Positions 44,066-55,161 of a DNA stretch of 64,000 nucleotides are shown here, piece by piece. Each line of letters begins with the position of its first letter. Position 1 is the stretch's first letter. Made by a program: the position numbers and the translations under genes. Source of the DNA: Dichetophora obliterata (Eukaryota > Arthropoda > Insecta > Diptera > Sciomyzidae); NCBI GenBank assembly GCA_963920525.1, contig OY986437.1, positions 56,182,830-56,246,829 on the forward strand. Reading direction: 5' to 3'. The notes beneath the pieces were generated by a model. The model saw only the letters and a list, made by a program, of their open reading frames with translations. It was not told where the DNA came from and searched no databases.

Positions 44066-45936
44066 ATGAGACCAATAGCGCATTTTTTGCTGCTGATTCC
44101 TTTGCTTCTGGCGTATAATGTATGGTCAGGTGAGTGCAAGTTAATATGATTCAACATTAATGGATATATGTTAAAGATTCAATTCCCATCACAGCCAAAA
44201 TCGACTCAACCTTAACAACTTTCAACAGTGGGGGAGAAGTAGTACATTTTCATCGCATTAGTCAGGCGGAGTACAACGCCATATTGGGTCTGACTAATGG
44301 CAAGAAGATAATTTTAGAGGGCCGACTTATTAACAGCGGCTTGTCAGCTTTAAGAAACCTCGTAGATGGAATACGTGGTCTGAGGACATGGCCTTCATTT
44401 CTTACTTCTTTTGGTGTTGGAAACCTATTTGAGAGAAATGGACCTGATGACGTTACTGTAGATGTCGGTGCTTCTAATATTGATGATAAATATACTGACG
44501 GATATCCACTCTGCGTCATTTCGGAGGAAGATAAACCACTGCGTGATCATGTTCGAGGCAATAAACGCAGAGCATTGGCCAATTGTATATATGTGGAAAA
44601 GAAACCTTCTCAAGATATTGCTGCTGAAAGTGAACCAGAGCAAATCGATCAGGAATCATTTGAGATAAATAAAAATTCACACATTAATCAGGAGGGACAA
44701 CCACCGTACTATCCATGGCCTTTATTAGCCGTATATCCATATGGCGGCTATCCAGGTGTTCAAGATTATTCCAGTTATCCTGGTTATCCAAACTATGAAC
44801 AGCCACAACATCCACAACAAGCACAATATTCACAAAATTCACCAAATGAAGAATATCAGGAAAATCAACCAAAACGTGACTTTCCTCATCAACCAGCAGA
44901 CAACAATGACTACAACACTGACTCACCAACACCAAACGCATCTGACGAAGAAGATGAAGACGAAATTTTGCGCCAAAAACAAGAAGATGAGGCGCAAAGA
45001 AAACGGCAACAATTAGAACTAGAGCGCCTGCAAGAAGAAGAAGCAGAAAAGTTGGAGCGACAAGAATTGTTGCAGCAACAATTAAAGGAACAGGAAGAAG
45101 AGAGACAGCAAAAACTGAAAGCACAGCAAGAGTACGAACGACAACTCCAGCAACAGCGGGAATTCGAGCGTCAACAACAAATCATAGAAGAGGAAAGGCA
45201 AAGGCAAGTAGAACTACAACTACTTCAACAGCAACAACAACAACAACAAGAATACGAACGACAGCAACACTTAGTACAACAACAACAAGCAGAATACGAA
45301 AGGCAGAAACAAAAATATGAACAAGAACAAGCACTTGAAAAGAAACGTCTTAGAAAACAGAAGCGGCGGGAACAAAAAAAACAACAGAAACAACAACAAG
45401 AATTGGAGAGACGGTTGATGGAAGCACTGATCAAAAAGCAGCAAGAACAACTGCAACAACTGCTGACTAAACAACATCAAGGCAATCAACCGGAGGATCA
45501 GACTTATGATCAGCTGACAGAAGTTCAGGTGCGCGATCAACCAGTACATCGTCCTCAAGGCCAGCTCCAAGGAGAAGTTCTTCAGGAAGTCTACAATCAA
45601 CTGCATCCCGACTCACCTTTGCACGATCAGTTCCACGAACTGAAGCAATCACCCGTTCAGTTACAACAAGCGCCTGTTCAACAAGAACAAAAACAACAAA
45701 CACCCGTTCAGCAACCTCAAGTGCCCGTTCAGCAAGAACAAGCGCTCGTTCAGCAGCAACAAACAATTGATATAAAACAACAAGCACCCATTCAGCACGA
45801 ACAATCACCTATATCGCCACCCAATCATACGAAACTACAATCGAATGAGCAAACGGAACCTGTAGCTGCCACCTATCGAAGATTCTCATTTTACCCATTT
45901 GCCTCTCAATATCCTCTATACCCTCCTTTGGGCTAA
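44066..45936 (+). CDS. Secreted protein with two-Cys module and Gln/Glu-rich tail
   Basis: Two exons: 44066-44129 and 44195-45936 (stop TAA), with a 65-bp GT-AG intron in phase 1 at the same place as in the gene at 39002. It encodes 601 residues. Residues 1-21 are a signal peptide (MRPIAHFLLLIPLLLAYNVW). The module at about 38-155 has HRISQAEYNAILGL, EGRLINSGL, DGYPLCVI (Cys128) and ALANCIYV (Cys152), the only cysteines. A Tyr/Pro-rich stretch follows (PYYPWPLLAVYPYGGYPG). Next is an acidic run (ASDEEDEDEI), then about 190 residues of E/Q/R/L repeats likely to form a coiled coil, a poly-Gln run, a PVQQ(E/P)Q repeat block and a C-terminus rich in Tyr/Pro. It differs from its paralogue mainly in the tail. 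The likely role is extracellular and structural, inferred only; I do not recognise a named family. Confidence 0.85.
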
Positions 45937-46031
45937 AGTAATACCAATATTGATTTAATTAATAGTAAAAGATTTCTTGAAAGACACCAACAAATAAGGT
46001 GTCAGTAGTTTGCACTGAAAAAGCAAGTTTT

Positions 46032-46037
46032 AATAAA
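46032..46037 (+). terminator. Poly(A) signal of the second paralogue
   Basis: AATAAA occurs 96 bases after the stop codon. Confidence 0.55.
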
Positions 46038-47903
46038 AATGTTTATTACAATAATTAGATAAGTAATTGTAATCTATTCCTTGAATTTTTACATGATTTT
46101 AATTGTGAGCTTTTTAGATCAAGTACGTTTGAAGAAGGCAACAACCAACACTCTGTATAGAGTCAATCACACAGCAGACTAGACAGAACTGTTTCGGAGC
46201 AGTTTCAGAGGCTTTCATTACCGCCACAAAAGGAAATTTATATATTACTTACCAGTATTAGGACTTTGCTGCAGCAATTGCAGTAGTTCAACTGCACTTT
46301 TTAGCAAAAGTTAATGTTGTACTGCGTCACTGCGGTTTTTCCCAATCTACTGCGATTTAATCGCAACAAAAACTGCTATGGTTATTTTTTTAATATTTTT
46401 GGAATATGTAAGCATTGATGTTGGTTATAAAAATGTAGTTTCAGGGGCCCATTACATCTGTATGCTGTGGTCTTAACGTTAAAACAGAAGGAAGTAGTCT
46501 GTCAGATAAAGAATAAAAAATATTTAAAGTTTTACAAACTTATGCGACCAAATTAAGAATTGATTTGCTTTTAAGAACCGTGATTGAATATATCTACGGC
46601 AAATATATTTTGAATCAGTAAGAAATATGTTTCTGCAACATGCAGGCCCATAGAGAGCTAAGTTCGGGCCTTGGGGGTTACAACATACGGGCCCATTTGA
46701 AACACTTAACAAATGCAGTAAGAAATGTATAAACCAGTTCAAGCTATTGCGAGATCTTTTCGAAAATAATTATTTAGTTCTTAGTTATTATATAAGTATA
46801 GTATATTGTGATTTTTAAGTCATGCGCCATGACAAGTTAAATATATATGATGAATAAAATTGAAATTTGGAGAAAATTTCCAAAATATTTTTGAGCTTTA
46901 TCTTAAAAATGAAAACTCCCTTTTCCGATTACGCGTGAAAAATTATTCATGGCAGGGCTCAATAAGTTTGACGTTTCCAACTAAACAAATAGTATCTGCT
47001 AAACTAAGACACGGTGCTGAGCTTCTTAACTTGCTAACAAATTTCTGATATTGTCAATACGAAGCAAGGCTAGAAATAAGAAAAATAATAATTAACATGG
47101 AAACAAACACCAATTGTATCCCTCAACAATAAATCAGCAATAAATCAAAAAATCCGGGCGCCCTTAAGACTCTGGGCCCGGGGGGAAACACCCCGTTCAC
47201 CCCTCAGCTGCCCAGACAACGTGCAAATTTACAGTTACGTATATATTTGTGAGTATATTACGTTATTAGTATAAAATGTACATACATTTGTAGTAAATAT
47301 ACGTACGTAATTGTAAATAAAAAAAAAACCAAAAAAATATTGCGGAAAAATTCGGTATACTGCGTTTTTTTTTAATTTAATGCAATTTACGAATTTGCAA
47401 GTCCTAACCCTGCTACTCACTGCTTGACGGCGCTTCAGAGAGTATTTTCCATCCGAATTTTGATTTGCACCCGTCCACAGTGCTTCGTCTAGAACAAGCT
47501 GGGTGGAAAAAATTGATTTAACCAAATACTAAAACGAGATATGTAATTTTGTAAACAAAAGATCCGAAAAAACAAAACAAAAAAATTTTTTTTGAAAATT
47601 ACCCGTTACTTTTGAGCAATTAAAAACTAAAGCAAGAACTTGTTTGTAACTCCTGAAAACATTTACTAACAGTCGATGTTAGCACGTGTGAAAGCTAAGT
47701 AAAATTTTTTAAATATCGAAAATCGCTTAAAAGATGCTTTAAGGGTCTTTAAAATAAATTACTATGAGATAGAATCCGGAAAAGGACTACAAATTTTCGA
47801 TTTTGTATATTAGAGGTATATGAAAATAATTTACGAACTTTTGGTAGGGTAAGCTGGGGTTCCTTTGACTTTGGTGTTTTCGGTGTGAATGCACCATATT
47901 TGT
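46038..47903. other. Intergenic with GC-rich transposon scraps
   Basis: Mostly AT-rich with no gene. Two GC-rich islands (46640-46700, with GGGCCCA and CGGGCC words, and 47150-47215, with GGGCCCGGGGGGAAACACCC) resemble hAT-type termini, but I cannot pair their ends. Confidence 0.4.
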
Positions 47904-48244
47904 AAATTTTATTAATTTTTTATGATTTAAATACAAATTCTAAATGTTTGATAGCTTAAATCATTCTTAATTTTAAATACAAATTATAGCTGTTTGATAG
48001 TTTAAAATCGTTTATTGAGCTTTAGGTCAGATTAGAACTATTGACTGCTCAAACGAATTTTTCCAAAGAAACAACAACAACAACGTTTTCAATATGCAAA
48101 GAAAAAACATCACTAGCTGATTTTATTGCATTTTCGGCCCTGCTTCAGGCTTCATCAGAAATCTTTGTGATGCCACCACCGGGAATCGAACCCGGGCGTG
48201 GGTCGCCGTGCCAGCGCATTTTAGCGCACTGCACCACAGAGGCG
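47904..48244 (-). mobile_element. tRNA-derived SINE, copy 1 of a close pair
   Basis: The head on the minus strand (48244-48169) starts GCCTCTGTGGTGCAGTGCGC and has a strong B box in GGGTTCGATTCCCGG. The acceptor ends GCC and GGC pair, but the anticodon arm does not form properly, so it is not called a tRNA. The body toward lower coordinates contains GGCCCTGCTTCAGGCTTCAT and an ACAACAACAACAACG run (plus-strand words). It aligns end to end with 48440-48772. Confidence 0.65.
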
Positions 48245-48439
48245 ATGAGATGTCAGTGTCAATTTCTCAGTTTTTCTCCCTTTCGCAAAAATTTAACTGT
48301 GCAATTTGTCAGCATTGGATTTCACGAAATGTCACAAAGTTTGAATCTTTTTACATAACTCGAAAAAAGCAACACGTGAACTTTTTTATTCTTATTAAAT
48401 TTTTCATTAATAAGTGTATATATAATAAATAATATTAAT

Positions 48440-48772
48440 AAATTTTATTAATTTTTTAAGATTTAAATAGAAATTCTAAATGCTTGATAGCTTAAATCAT
48501 TCTTGATTTTAAATACAAAGTATAGTTTTTTGATAGTTTAAAATCGTATATTGAGCTTTAGGTCAGGTTAGAAAAATTGATTGCTCTAACGAATTTTTCC
48601 AAAGAAACAACAACAACAACGTTTTCAATATGAAAAGAAAAAACATCACTAGCTGATTTGATTGCATTTTCGGCCCTGCTTCAGGCTTCATCAGAAATCT
48701 TTGTGATGCCACCACCGGGAATCAAACCCGGGCGTGGATCGCCGTGCCAGCGCATTTTAGCGCACTGCACCA
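48440..48772 (-). mobile_element. tRNA-derived SINE, copy 2 of a close pair
   Basis: About 95% identical by eye to 47904-48232, including the AT-rich 3' end. One B-box base is altered (plus-strand GGGAATCAAACCC instead of GGGAATCGAACCC). It stops inside the A box (TGGTGC), so it is slightly 5'-truncated. Same orientation, 536 bp offset. Confidence 0.7.
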
Positions 48773-49241
48773 TTTTTTTAGTTCATCTAAACGATAATAC
48801 TTGAAACTATAAGATTACGTATAATCAACCAACTAAACCGCATACCTATTTTTGGCGCCATTTTCAAAACAAAAATTGAAAAATTACCCTATTTTTTTAC
48901 ATTTCTAACGCTTTAAAAATTCAAGTTTTAGGTTTTAATAGATGATTGTAGGTAATAATCTAAGAGATTTTACAATGCAAAACAGTTTCAGCTTAAACGG
49001 ACTTTTTCGTTAATCTTTGGTACCGTTTTAAGAAGTCCTGAAATTTTTAACCCACATATAGTAACATTTTCCAATCTTCCGATCTTTTTCAAGTGAAGAA
49101 GATCCCTTAACCCTTTCGGGACGGAGTTTTATTTTGAAAACCGTGATATTTTTCGTGGAAGTTTTTGCATATTCTAACAGATATGTCAAAAAAAAAAATA
49201 TGTTCTGCATACTCAGAAATCCTAAGATCGCCCTTTTATCC

Positions 49242-49328
49242 TGGGACATATAATCCCAATAAGCATTTTTCGTGGGACATATGATCCCAATAAGCATTTT
49301 CCGTGGGACATATGATCCCAATAATAAT
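49242..49328 (+). repeat. Left subterminal 31-bp repeats of the piggyBac element
   Basis: Three units start at 49242, 49273 and 49304, each TGGGACATATGATCCCAATA followed by AGCATTTT. They are the inverted counterpart of the array at 50036-50130 and are probable transposase-binding sites. Confidence 0.85.
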
Positions 49329-49424
49329 AAAAAAATAACCAAAGTATTACAATATTAGTACATTTCAATGGAAATTCATTTTTATTTGTTTTATTCATTG
49401 TTTTATATTATTGTAGTAATATAA

Positions 49425-50025
49425 TTAGGAATTTAATTTGTGGAAGGGTCCAAAACATTGGTAGCACAAAGCGTTGTTACAACCTGAGCATATCATCTTT
49501 GTGCGCTTCTCGATACCAAGTGAAGTACAGCGAACGCAGCGACAACGTTTTTCTTGTTCCATTGGCAAGTGATCTCCAACATTGAGACTATCAGTTTTTG
49601 GACGCTTGGGTGTTCTTCCCCCCTGGCGACGTGGCATTTTCTCTCGTCTTTTAATTCCTTCGGAAATCATGCCTTCAGCAAGAGGGACCAGGAAATCTTT
49701 CAACGATATTTTTTGTTTCTTATATTCGGTATACACAATCCACGAATTTACCACAATCTCGTTCAGTAGGGAATTCGTATTTTGGATTGAAATCCTGACG
49801 GCCATCGGCGGTAAAATTTACCCACTGGACAACTGGCTGTGACTCGTCATCTTTTTCGTCGTGTTCACAGGCCACATTGGGATTATCGTCAGCTTCGGCA
49901 GATTCGGTGTCATCGGAGTTCTCAGTCAAATATTCACTTCCAGAATCATCAAAATCAACATCAGAATCCGACTCTTCGCATACAATACGCACAAGTTCCT
50001 CAAGGGTTTGCTTCTTTTTTGCCAT
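49425..50025 (-). pseudogene. piggyBac transposase reduced to N- and C-terminal parts
   Basis: The start at 50025 gives MAKKKQTLEELVRIVCEESD followed by an acidic stretch (SDVDFDDSGSEYLTENSDD), typical of piggyBac N-termini, ending in a VQWVNFTADGR region. The reading then changes phase near 49800 and resumes as LLNEIVVNSWIVYTEYKKQK, SLKDFLVPLAEGMISEG, and the Cys-rich zinc-binding C-terminus RCRCVRCTSLGI...KMICSGCNNALCYQCFGPFH, stopping at 49425. The entire catalytic core with its three Asp residues is absent, a deletion of roughly 350-400 residues relative to a full-length enzyme, and the join is out of frame. It could move only with an enzyme supplied elsewhere. Confidence 0.88.
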
Positions 50026-50035
50026 CTAAAATGTG

Positions 50036-50130
50036 TATTGGGACAATTAATCCCACAAAAAAAAACGTATTGGGACTATATATCCCACGTAAAAAACGTA
50101 TTGGGACTATGTATCCCAATTTTACGAAAT
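50036..50130 (+). repeat. Right subterminal 31-bp repeats of the piggyBac element
   Basis: Three units start near 50036, 50068 and 50099 with TATTGGGACTATATATCCCA and then CGTAAAAAACG. They are the inverted counterpart of 49242-49328. Confidence 0.85.
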
Positions 50131-50496
50131 CAGCTATAACTTACCTTATATTGTCATAAAACACCACCAACCAAGTAAGTTTAAAAAACAAACACTTTTT
50201 TTATACAAAACAATACAATTCTATGAAATTAATATTCTTTTGCAACAGCTTTCAGCTAATTATCGATCACAACTGCTCAAATTTCACCGATGTTGTGAAA
50301 TTCATTGTCAGCTGGTGTGAGTACGCTGACATGTACCGTTATGTTTTTGTTTACATTTCATAATGGACACTTAAATCTGTTTTCGGGACTATTTACATAA
50401 GCAATTGCGTTGAAAATAGAGAAAATACGGAAGTTTAACTATTGGTGGGACGTATAGTCCCAGTAGTCCCGAAAGGGTTAAAGACAGTTTTCATGT

Positions 50497-50545
50497 CTTT
50501 CGGGACTACTGGGACTATACGTCCCACCAATAGTTAAACTTCCGT
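50497..50545. repeat. Inverted copy of the piggyBac right end
   Basis: CTTTCGGGACTACTGGGACT onward to 50545 is the exact or near-exact complement of 50427-50476. The two right ends face each other across TTAAAGACAGTTTTCATG, so a fragment of a second related element abuts the first. Confidence 0.8.
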
Positions 50546-50802
50546 TCCCTCTATCAAAAAAAAATAAAATAAAATCATTTCAACATTTTCGAATCAGCAT
50601 CTAGAAAATTTTTTTTCGTTTTTGTTTTAAAAATTCAATGTTTATAAAAGTTAAAAAAATAAATGGGGCTTTCAATTTCTTTTACATTTTTTCTTTGAAT
50701 TTTTTAAATTAATTAAAAAAAATAGTGTTTTAATAAAAAATACAAACTTAATTTTTAAGTTTTACATTTAAACATTCATTCTTCTTTTTTTAAGGTAGCC
50801 CA

Positions 50803-51720
50803 TTACTGCGCAATATTATCTAAGTTAATGAGATCAATTATGTCCTTTTCCGATGAGAATATTAATAAGTCATTAAGACATGAATTACTTTGCGTGGTTC
50901 TTAAATAATTTTTAACTAATTTTAATTTGCAGAACATTCTCTCATTTCCTGAAACAGTAACAGGCACTGTGCACAGCAAACGCGACATTTTGTTAACTGC
51001 AGGAAGAGGTTTCTTATTGCATTCTGAAACATTATCTGTACCCGATAGAGTTTCTGCGCCTTCGCATAGATCATAAAATACTTCAAATTCCGCTTTCGAT
51101 TGAAGTGAATCCAACAAATAATTTTTTGGTAACAATTTTATTGATTCTAGAATACGCTTTTGGGTCAAGTTAGTGAAAGATAGAATTGGATTCAAGAGTT
51201 CATACAGAGGCTTTATTGTTTCTAGGCAACTGCCTTATTTATCTCGCATTAGTGAGGTTATCTTATCCAATACGAGTTTAAATTATCTTCTATAAAAACA
51301 GTTCATCGAAAAACAAGCCGCGTTGGCATTGTTATCATCCAAACGTTTCGGCGCAAGACGACTGCGATGGCGAATTCAGAATTCCTTTTCAGCATCAACA
51401 TTAAAAGATTTTAACAATGCAACAGCACTACTAATTAGTCTATCTGTACCTTCAAAGTCCGAATTTATTTTTTTAACGATTTAAGGATACAAGAAATAAT
51501 TTTCATAGCATTTAAAATATTCATTTCTTGAAGCCGTCAAGATATTCAGTCAGGAGTTTCATACTTACTTGCATATTTTTCACAAAAACAAGACTTATAA
51601 TAAAAAACACAGAAATGAGTTGGTTTAATAGCAAATATGCAGCATTTCGAGTCCACTTTTCAATTTTCTTAGAGCTTTGGGAAATTTCGTTTAGAACATC
51701 AACAATGACATAAAGCGATG
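50803..51720 (-). pseudogene. hAT transposase relic (ZMYM1-like) with dimerisation domain
   Basis: The C-terminal frame (51195-50803) contains FEVFYDLCEGAETLSG, then PVTVSGNERMFCKLKLVKNY followed by LRTTQSNSCLNDLLIFS. This is the hAT C-terminal dimerisation motif (P.T...ER.FS.LK.IKN.LRS.M...RL..L). Upstream, in broken frames, follow RLAPKRLDDNNANA-like residues (51400-51300), DRLISSAVALLKSFNVDAEK (51480-51380) and VDVLNEISQSSKKIEKWTRN (51715-51620). These match the order of the middle of such transposases. There are multiple stops and frameshifts and no intact catalytic core. The BED zinc finger is not seen. Confidence 0.75.
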
Positions 51721-52491
51721 CTTTTATAATAAATTAATTTTGAATGCAGATTTAAAAATGGTGCTCTTTTTGCCATCATCTCAAGTTTAAAAGTTAAAAC
51801 GGACCTTTTTCCAATAGTTTGACTAAATCCTTTAAATACATTATTTATTTATTTATTATAATGTATTTAAATTAAAATGTTAAATCTATGAAATTATAAA
51901 TTTTACATCAGAGTTCTTGAGCTAAGAAAATTTCTTTGAAAATGTTGACCGATTTCGATCATTAAATTTTTTATTACAACTGTTGGGTATTTCTTGATAA
52001 AAATTTCAATCTAATTCTAAAGTTCTACAAAAATGTATTAATTAGGTTTTAAAAAGGGGAATATGTGTGGCGATTGAGTAAACCTTTGCTCGTTTGGGCT
52101 TGTTTTATTCCACTTATTTTTTCAACTTTTTGACAAGGTATTTGTATCAGGGACTCTTAGCATTGAGCTATTTCCAAAAACTTAAGCATTGATCATTATT
52201 TTATGATTTTCAAGTTTTTGCTCAAATATGAAAATAGTTATCTATTTTATCTTTTAAATCTTAAATAAAAATAATTAATACATTTTTGGTCAAACAAAAA
52301 TATCATTTTCGGTTTTTATTTTTGGTCGGTTGCACAACTGGACTAAAAATGGTCCATTTTTTTCATTTGGTCCGCTGCTCTCCTTATTTCTATTTCCGGA
52401 ATTTTTTAACAAAATTTATACTTCTTTTCTGAACTTTTTCTGCATTTTGTCACAAAGGAACACTGTATTCGTTACAACAATTCAACGCTGA

Positions 52492-52737
52492 TACGACTTA
52501 AAATGAGTTGGCAGACTGAAGTTTGTTTAAGGTACTACTGAAAGTGAGGTGGCCGACTAAAGTTTGTTTAAGATACGTCTAAAAATGAGTTGGCCGACTG
52601 AAGTTCGTTTAAGGTACGACTGAAAGTGAGTTGGCCGAGTTAAGTTTGTTCAAGGTATAACTAAAATTGAATTGGCCAACTGAAGATAGTTTTGGATATG
52701 AATTAAAATGAAATAGCTGACTAAAGTTGGTTTTTGT
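52492..52737 (+). repeat. 41-bp tandem repeat, six units
   Basis: Six consecutive 41-bp units with core TGAGTTGGCCGACTGAAGTT followed by TGTTTAAGG. Divergence rises toward the right end of the array. It lies within the hAT relic region. Confidence 0.85.
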
Positions 52738-53230
52738 TATGTAAATGGCAATAAAAGGTACGACTGGCTTTGATGCGTTCTTAATAATTATTGTTTATAA
52801 AAATTAATATTTTTAAAAATTTTAGTATAAAAATAACAATTAGGCCGACTCTAAAAAATAAGGAGGGTAGTCTACCCCCTTATCTCATACTAGTTATGCC
52901 CCTGCTTCCAAGGTTATAAACGAAAATGCATTAAAAATTAAACAAAAGAGTATTAAAAAATGTATTTGGCTCTGGATTCTTTTGCTAATGTTAATTAAAT
53001 TTTTCTAATATTGTAAAAAGAACATTGTATCAAAAAATTCTTATATAAAACACAATTTCCCCGCAAATATTAGATAACATGTTAAATTCTCTGCAAAAAT
53101 CATTAAAAATTAGATGAATTATTAATTTCTCCGCATATATGAGTCCATTTCCCGATCGACATGAAATTCCCCGCAAATCGGGGAACTCCCCACAAGTTGT
53201 CATACCTGGTTCCCGTACTAATTTCAAGTA

Positions 53231-53334
53231 ATTGTAATAGAATAGAGAGTGACATTTTGCATGCTGTTCTTCTCTCTCGAGAATTGTAATAGAATAGAGA
53301 GTGACATTTTGCATGCTAATCTTCTCTCTCGAGC
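53231..53334 (+). repeat. 52-bp direct duplication
   Basis: Two adjacent copies of ATTGTAATAGAATAGAGAGT...TTCTCTCTCGAG differ in about three bases; the second begins at 53283. The upstream stretch 53055-53190 repeats CCCCGCAAAT and TCCGCATAT-like words and looks like a transposon end. Confidence 0.8.
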
Positions 53335-55161
53335 TTCAAAAATTTGTAAAATAACGCTTTCAAGCAACTTCAAGTTTCTTCAATCGAGTACGGAAACAGA
53401 CCTAATATTGTCGATATTTTAATTATTTTCCTATTGGTATTCATCATGTTTTTTGCATCTGTTGTTTGTTATCTTGCAACGGAAACTCATCAGAAAGTTT
53501 GTGCAATTTATTTGTCTACTGGTTTTTGTCTTTGCTATATATATATGCGGCACATATTTTGGGCTCTCCCCAGAGTTGCATAATATTTTAACTTTTCTAT
53601 GTGCTCTATATTCATAAGAAACTTTAATTGAATTGATTTCAGTAAAATTTTTGTTGTTATGCTATAAATCTTTAGATTAAAATGTTCAACTTCAAAAACA
53701 GCAACAACAACCAACGGAAACTGCAATAACAAATCGGAAATTGAAGTCATGTACTGCAGAGGCAGAAACATGTCATGCATTTGCATTTTGATTGGTGACA
53801 TGTTTTCAACAAACTTATTAACATATTTGTACTGACTTGCCATGGATCAATTTTTTTTTTTTTTTTTTTTTTGCAGTGAGAATATAACACATTTTGTGTT
53901 ATATTTTATGGGTAGCGCAGAAAGTTACAGAGAGAAAATATGTGAATTTTCGATTGGCTGCTGACTTTGATAAAAAAAGAAAGAGCTTTTTCAAATAGCT
54001 TTTTAACGGATTAAGATAATTATGGTCATGGCATTGGTAAAGACCAAGATTTTTCATTGGGCGCTTTGATTAAAATATGTATTGGTAAAATAATAATATT
54101 CACAGTAAGAATATGAGACTATATAATGCAAAACTATTACGTAATTATTGTTCTTGCAAGTTTTGGTTTTTGTTTTTTCGAATAACAAAGTAAAAGTAGG
54201 CATGAACTCCTTCCAGCAAATTTGGAAAACAAAGTAAAGTTTTTGGCAATACTTTAGCGTAAAGTGATGTTCTTCCTTGGAAAAACAGCTTATGCTCTTT
54301 TTAGCTGTCTTAAGATATCCTAACAAAAACATATTAGGATTTAAAAGACTTACTATCCAAATTTGTACTTTAAATTAAATGTTTTTTGTTAAATTAATTT
54401 TCAAAAAATGTTTCAGTTTTTCGCCAATACTTTATTTTAAAATGACGCAATTAAGAATTCTTGTTGTCTATTGAAAAACGTAATTGCAAGAAATTGTTCC
54501 AAGGTTACTTTTAAAATTGTTTTAAGCCATTAACTTCCACAGATATACAATTCTAGGCTCATTTTTAGCTACATTCATTAATAGATGAAAAATATCCTTA
54601 CAAAAATATATTTGAATTTAATGGATTTATACAATTTTATTATTAATTAGTTTAAGTAATTAGATTTAAAAATTTTTTTTTTTAATTTTTTGTCTTTGAA
54701 GTAAAAGATTCCATTCCAAAACTAAACCTATCCAAATAAAGGTAAATACTATTTATAAAACCTTGTAAGAATTATATCCAAAATGAAATAAAATAGGAAT
54801 ATTCGAAACTTAAGTTTATCTTTTCAGAATATCAAATGATATTTTCTGAATTCCAATAAACTATTCCGAATTTTAATTGACCTTTTGTGCTTTTTAATTA
54901 ATCATTTCTGGATTAAAAAAAAATTGTTTATGTAGCATCTTTTAAATCACTAAAGTTATTTTCTAAAATATTTTCACAATGAAACTCAAAAGAATGGTTT
55001 GAAACTCAAAAGACCCTTTTTGTTACAGAACTGTGTCATGATATTAAATATAAAAAGTTGTAAGACTAAATGGATCTAGAAAAGCTTTTCAAAATATATT
55101 TCATACAAACTCCATTCGAAAAGAACGAGATTATATCTACACTATCTATCTTTATGTACTA
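53335..55161. other. Intergenic, AT-rich
   Basis: I recognise no gene. There is a 22-base T run near 53852. Short minus-strand frames at 53535-53843 and 54054-54332 have no known domain. Confidence 0.4.

Larger units (their letters stand above)
49111..50477 (-). mobile_element. Internally deleted piggyBac element
   Basis: The termini CCCTTTCGGGAC (49111) and GTCCCGAAAGGG (to 50477) are perfect inverted repeats. TTAA flanks both sides (49107-49110 and 50478-50481), the piggyBac signature. Symmetric 31-bp subterminal repeats lie inside both ends. It retains only the first and last parts of a transposase gene. Confidence 0.92.
50600..52904 (-). mobile_element. Decayed hAT element with internal minisatellite
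   Basis: The right end on the minus strand reads CAGGGGCATAACTAGTATGA and then GATAAGGGGGTAGACTACCC, a common hAT-type terminus. The element contains a hAT transposase relic (50803-51720) and a 41-bp tandem array. The left boundary is not resolved. Confidence 0.5.

Noticed and set aside
44684..45124. Long minus-strand open frame opposite the second secreted gene (and others at 45467-45808 and 45271-45606)
   Set aside because: These are antisense shadows of the Gln/Glu codon repeats. They are Leu/Val-rich by composition and have no start context, and the plus strand explains the region.
48169..48244. A functional tRNA gene on the minus strand
   Set aside because: The B box is strong, but no proper anticodon arm forms and an almost identical copy sits 536 bp away with the same flanking body.
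49839..50159. Plus-strand ORFs of about 100 residues
   Set aside because: Antisense to the acidic N-terminus of the piggyBac transposase and its subterminal repeats.
52492..52737. CRISPR-like array
   Set aside because: The units are directly adjacent with no variable spacers, the DNA is clearly eukaryotic, and there are no cas-like genes.
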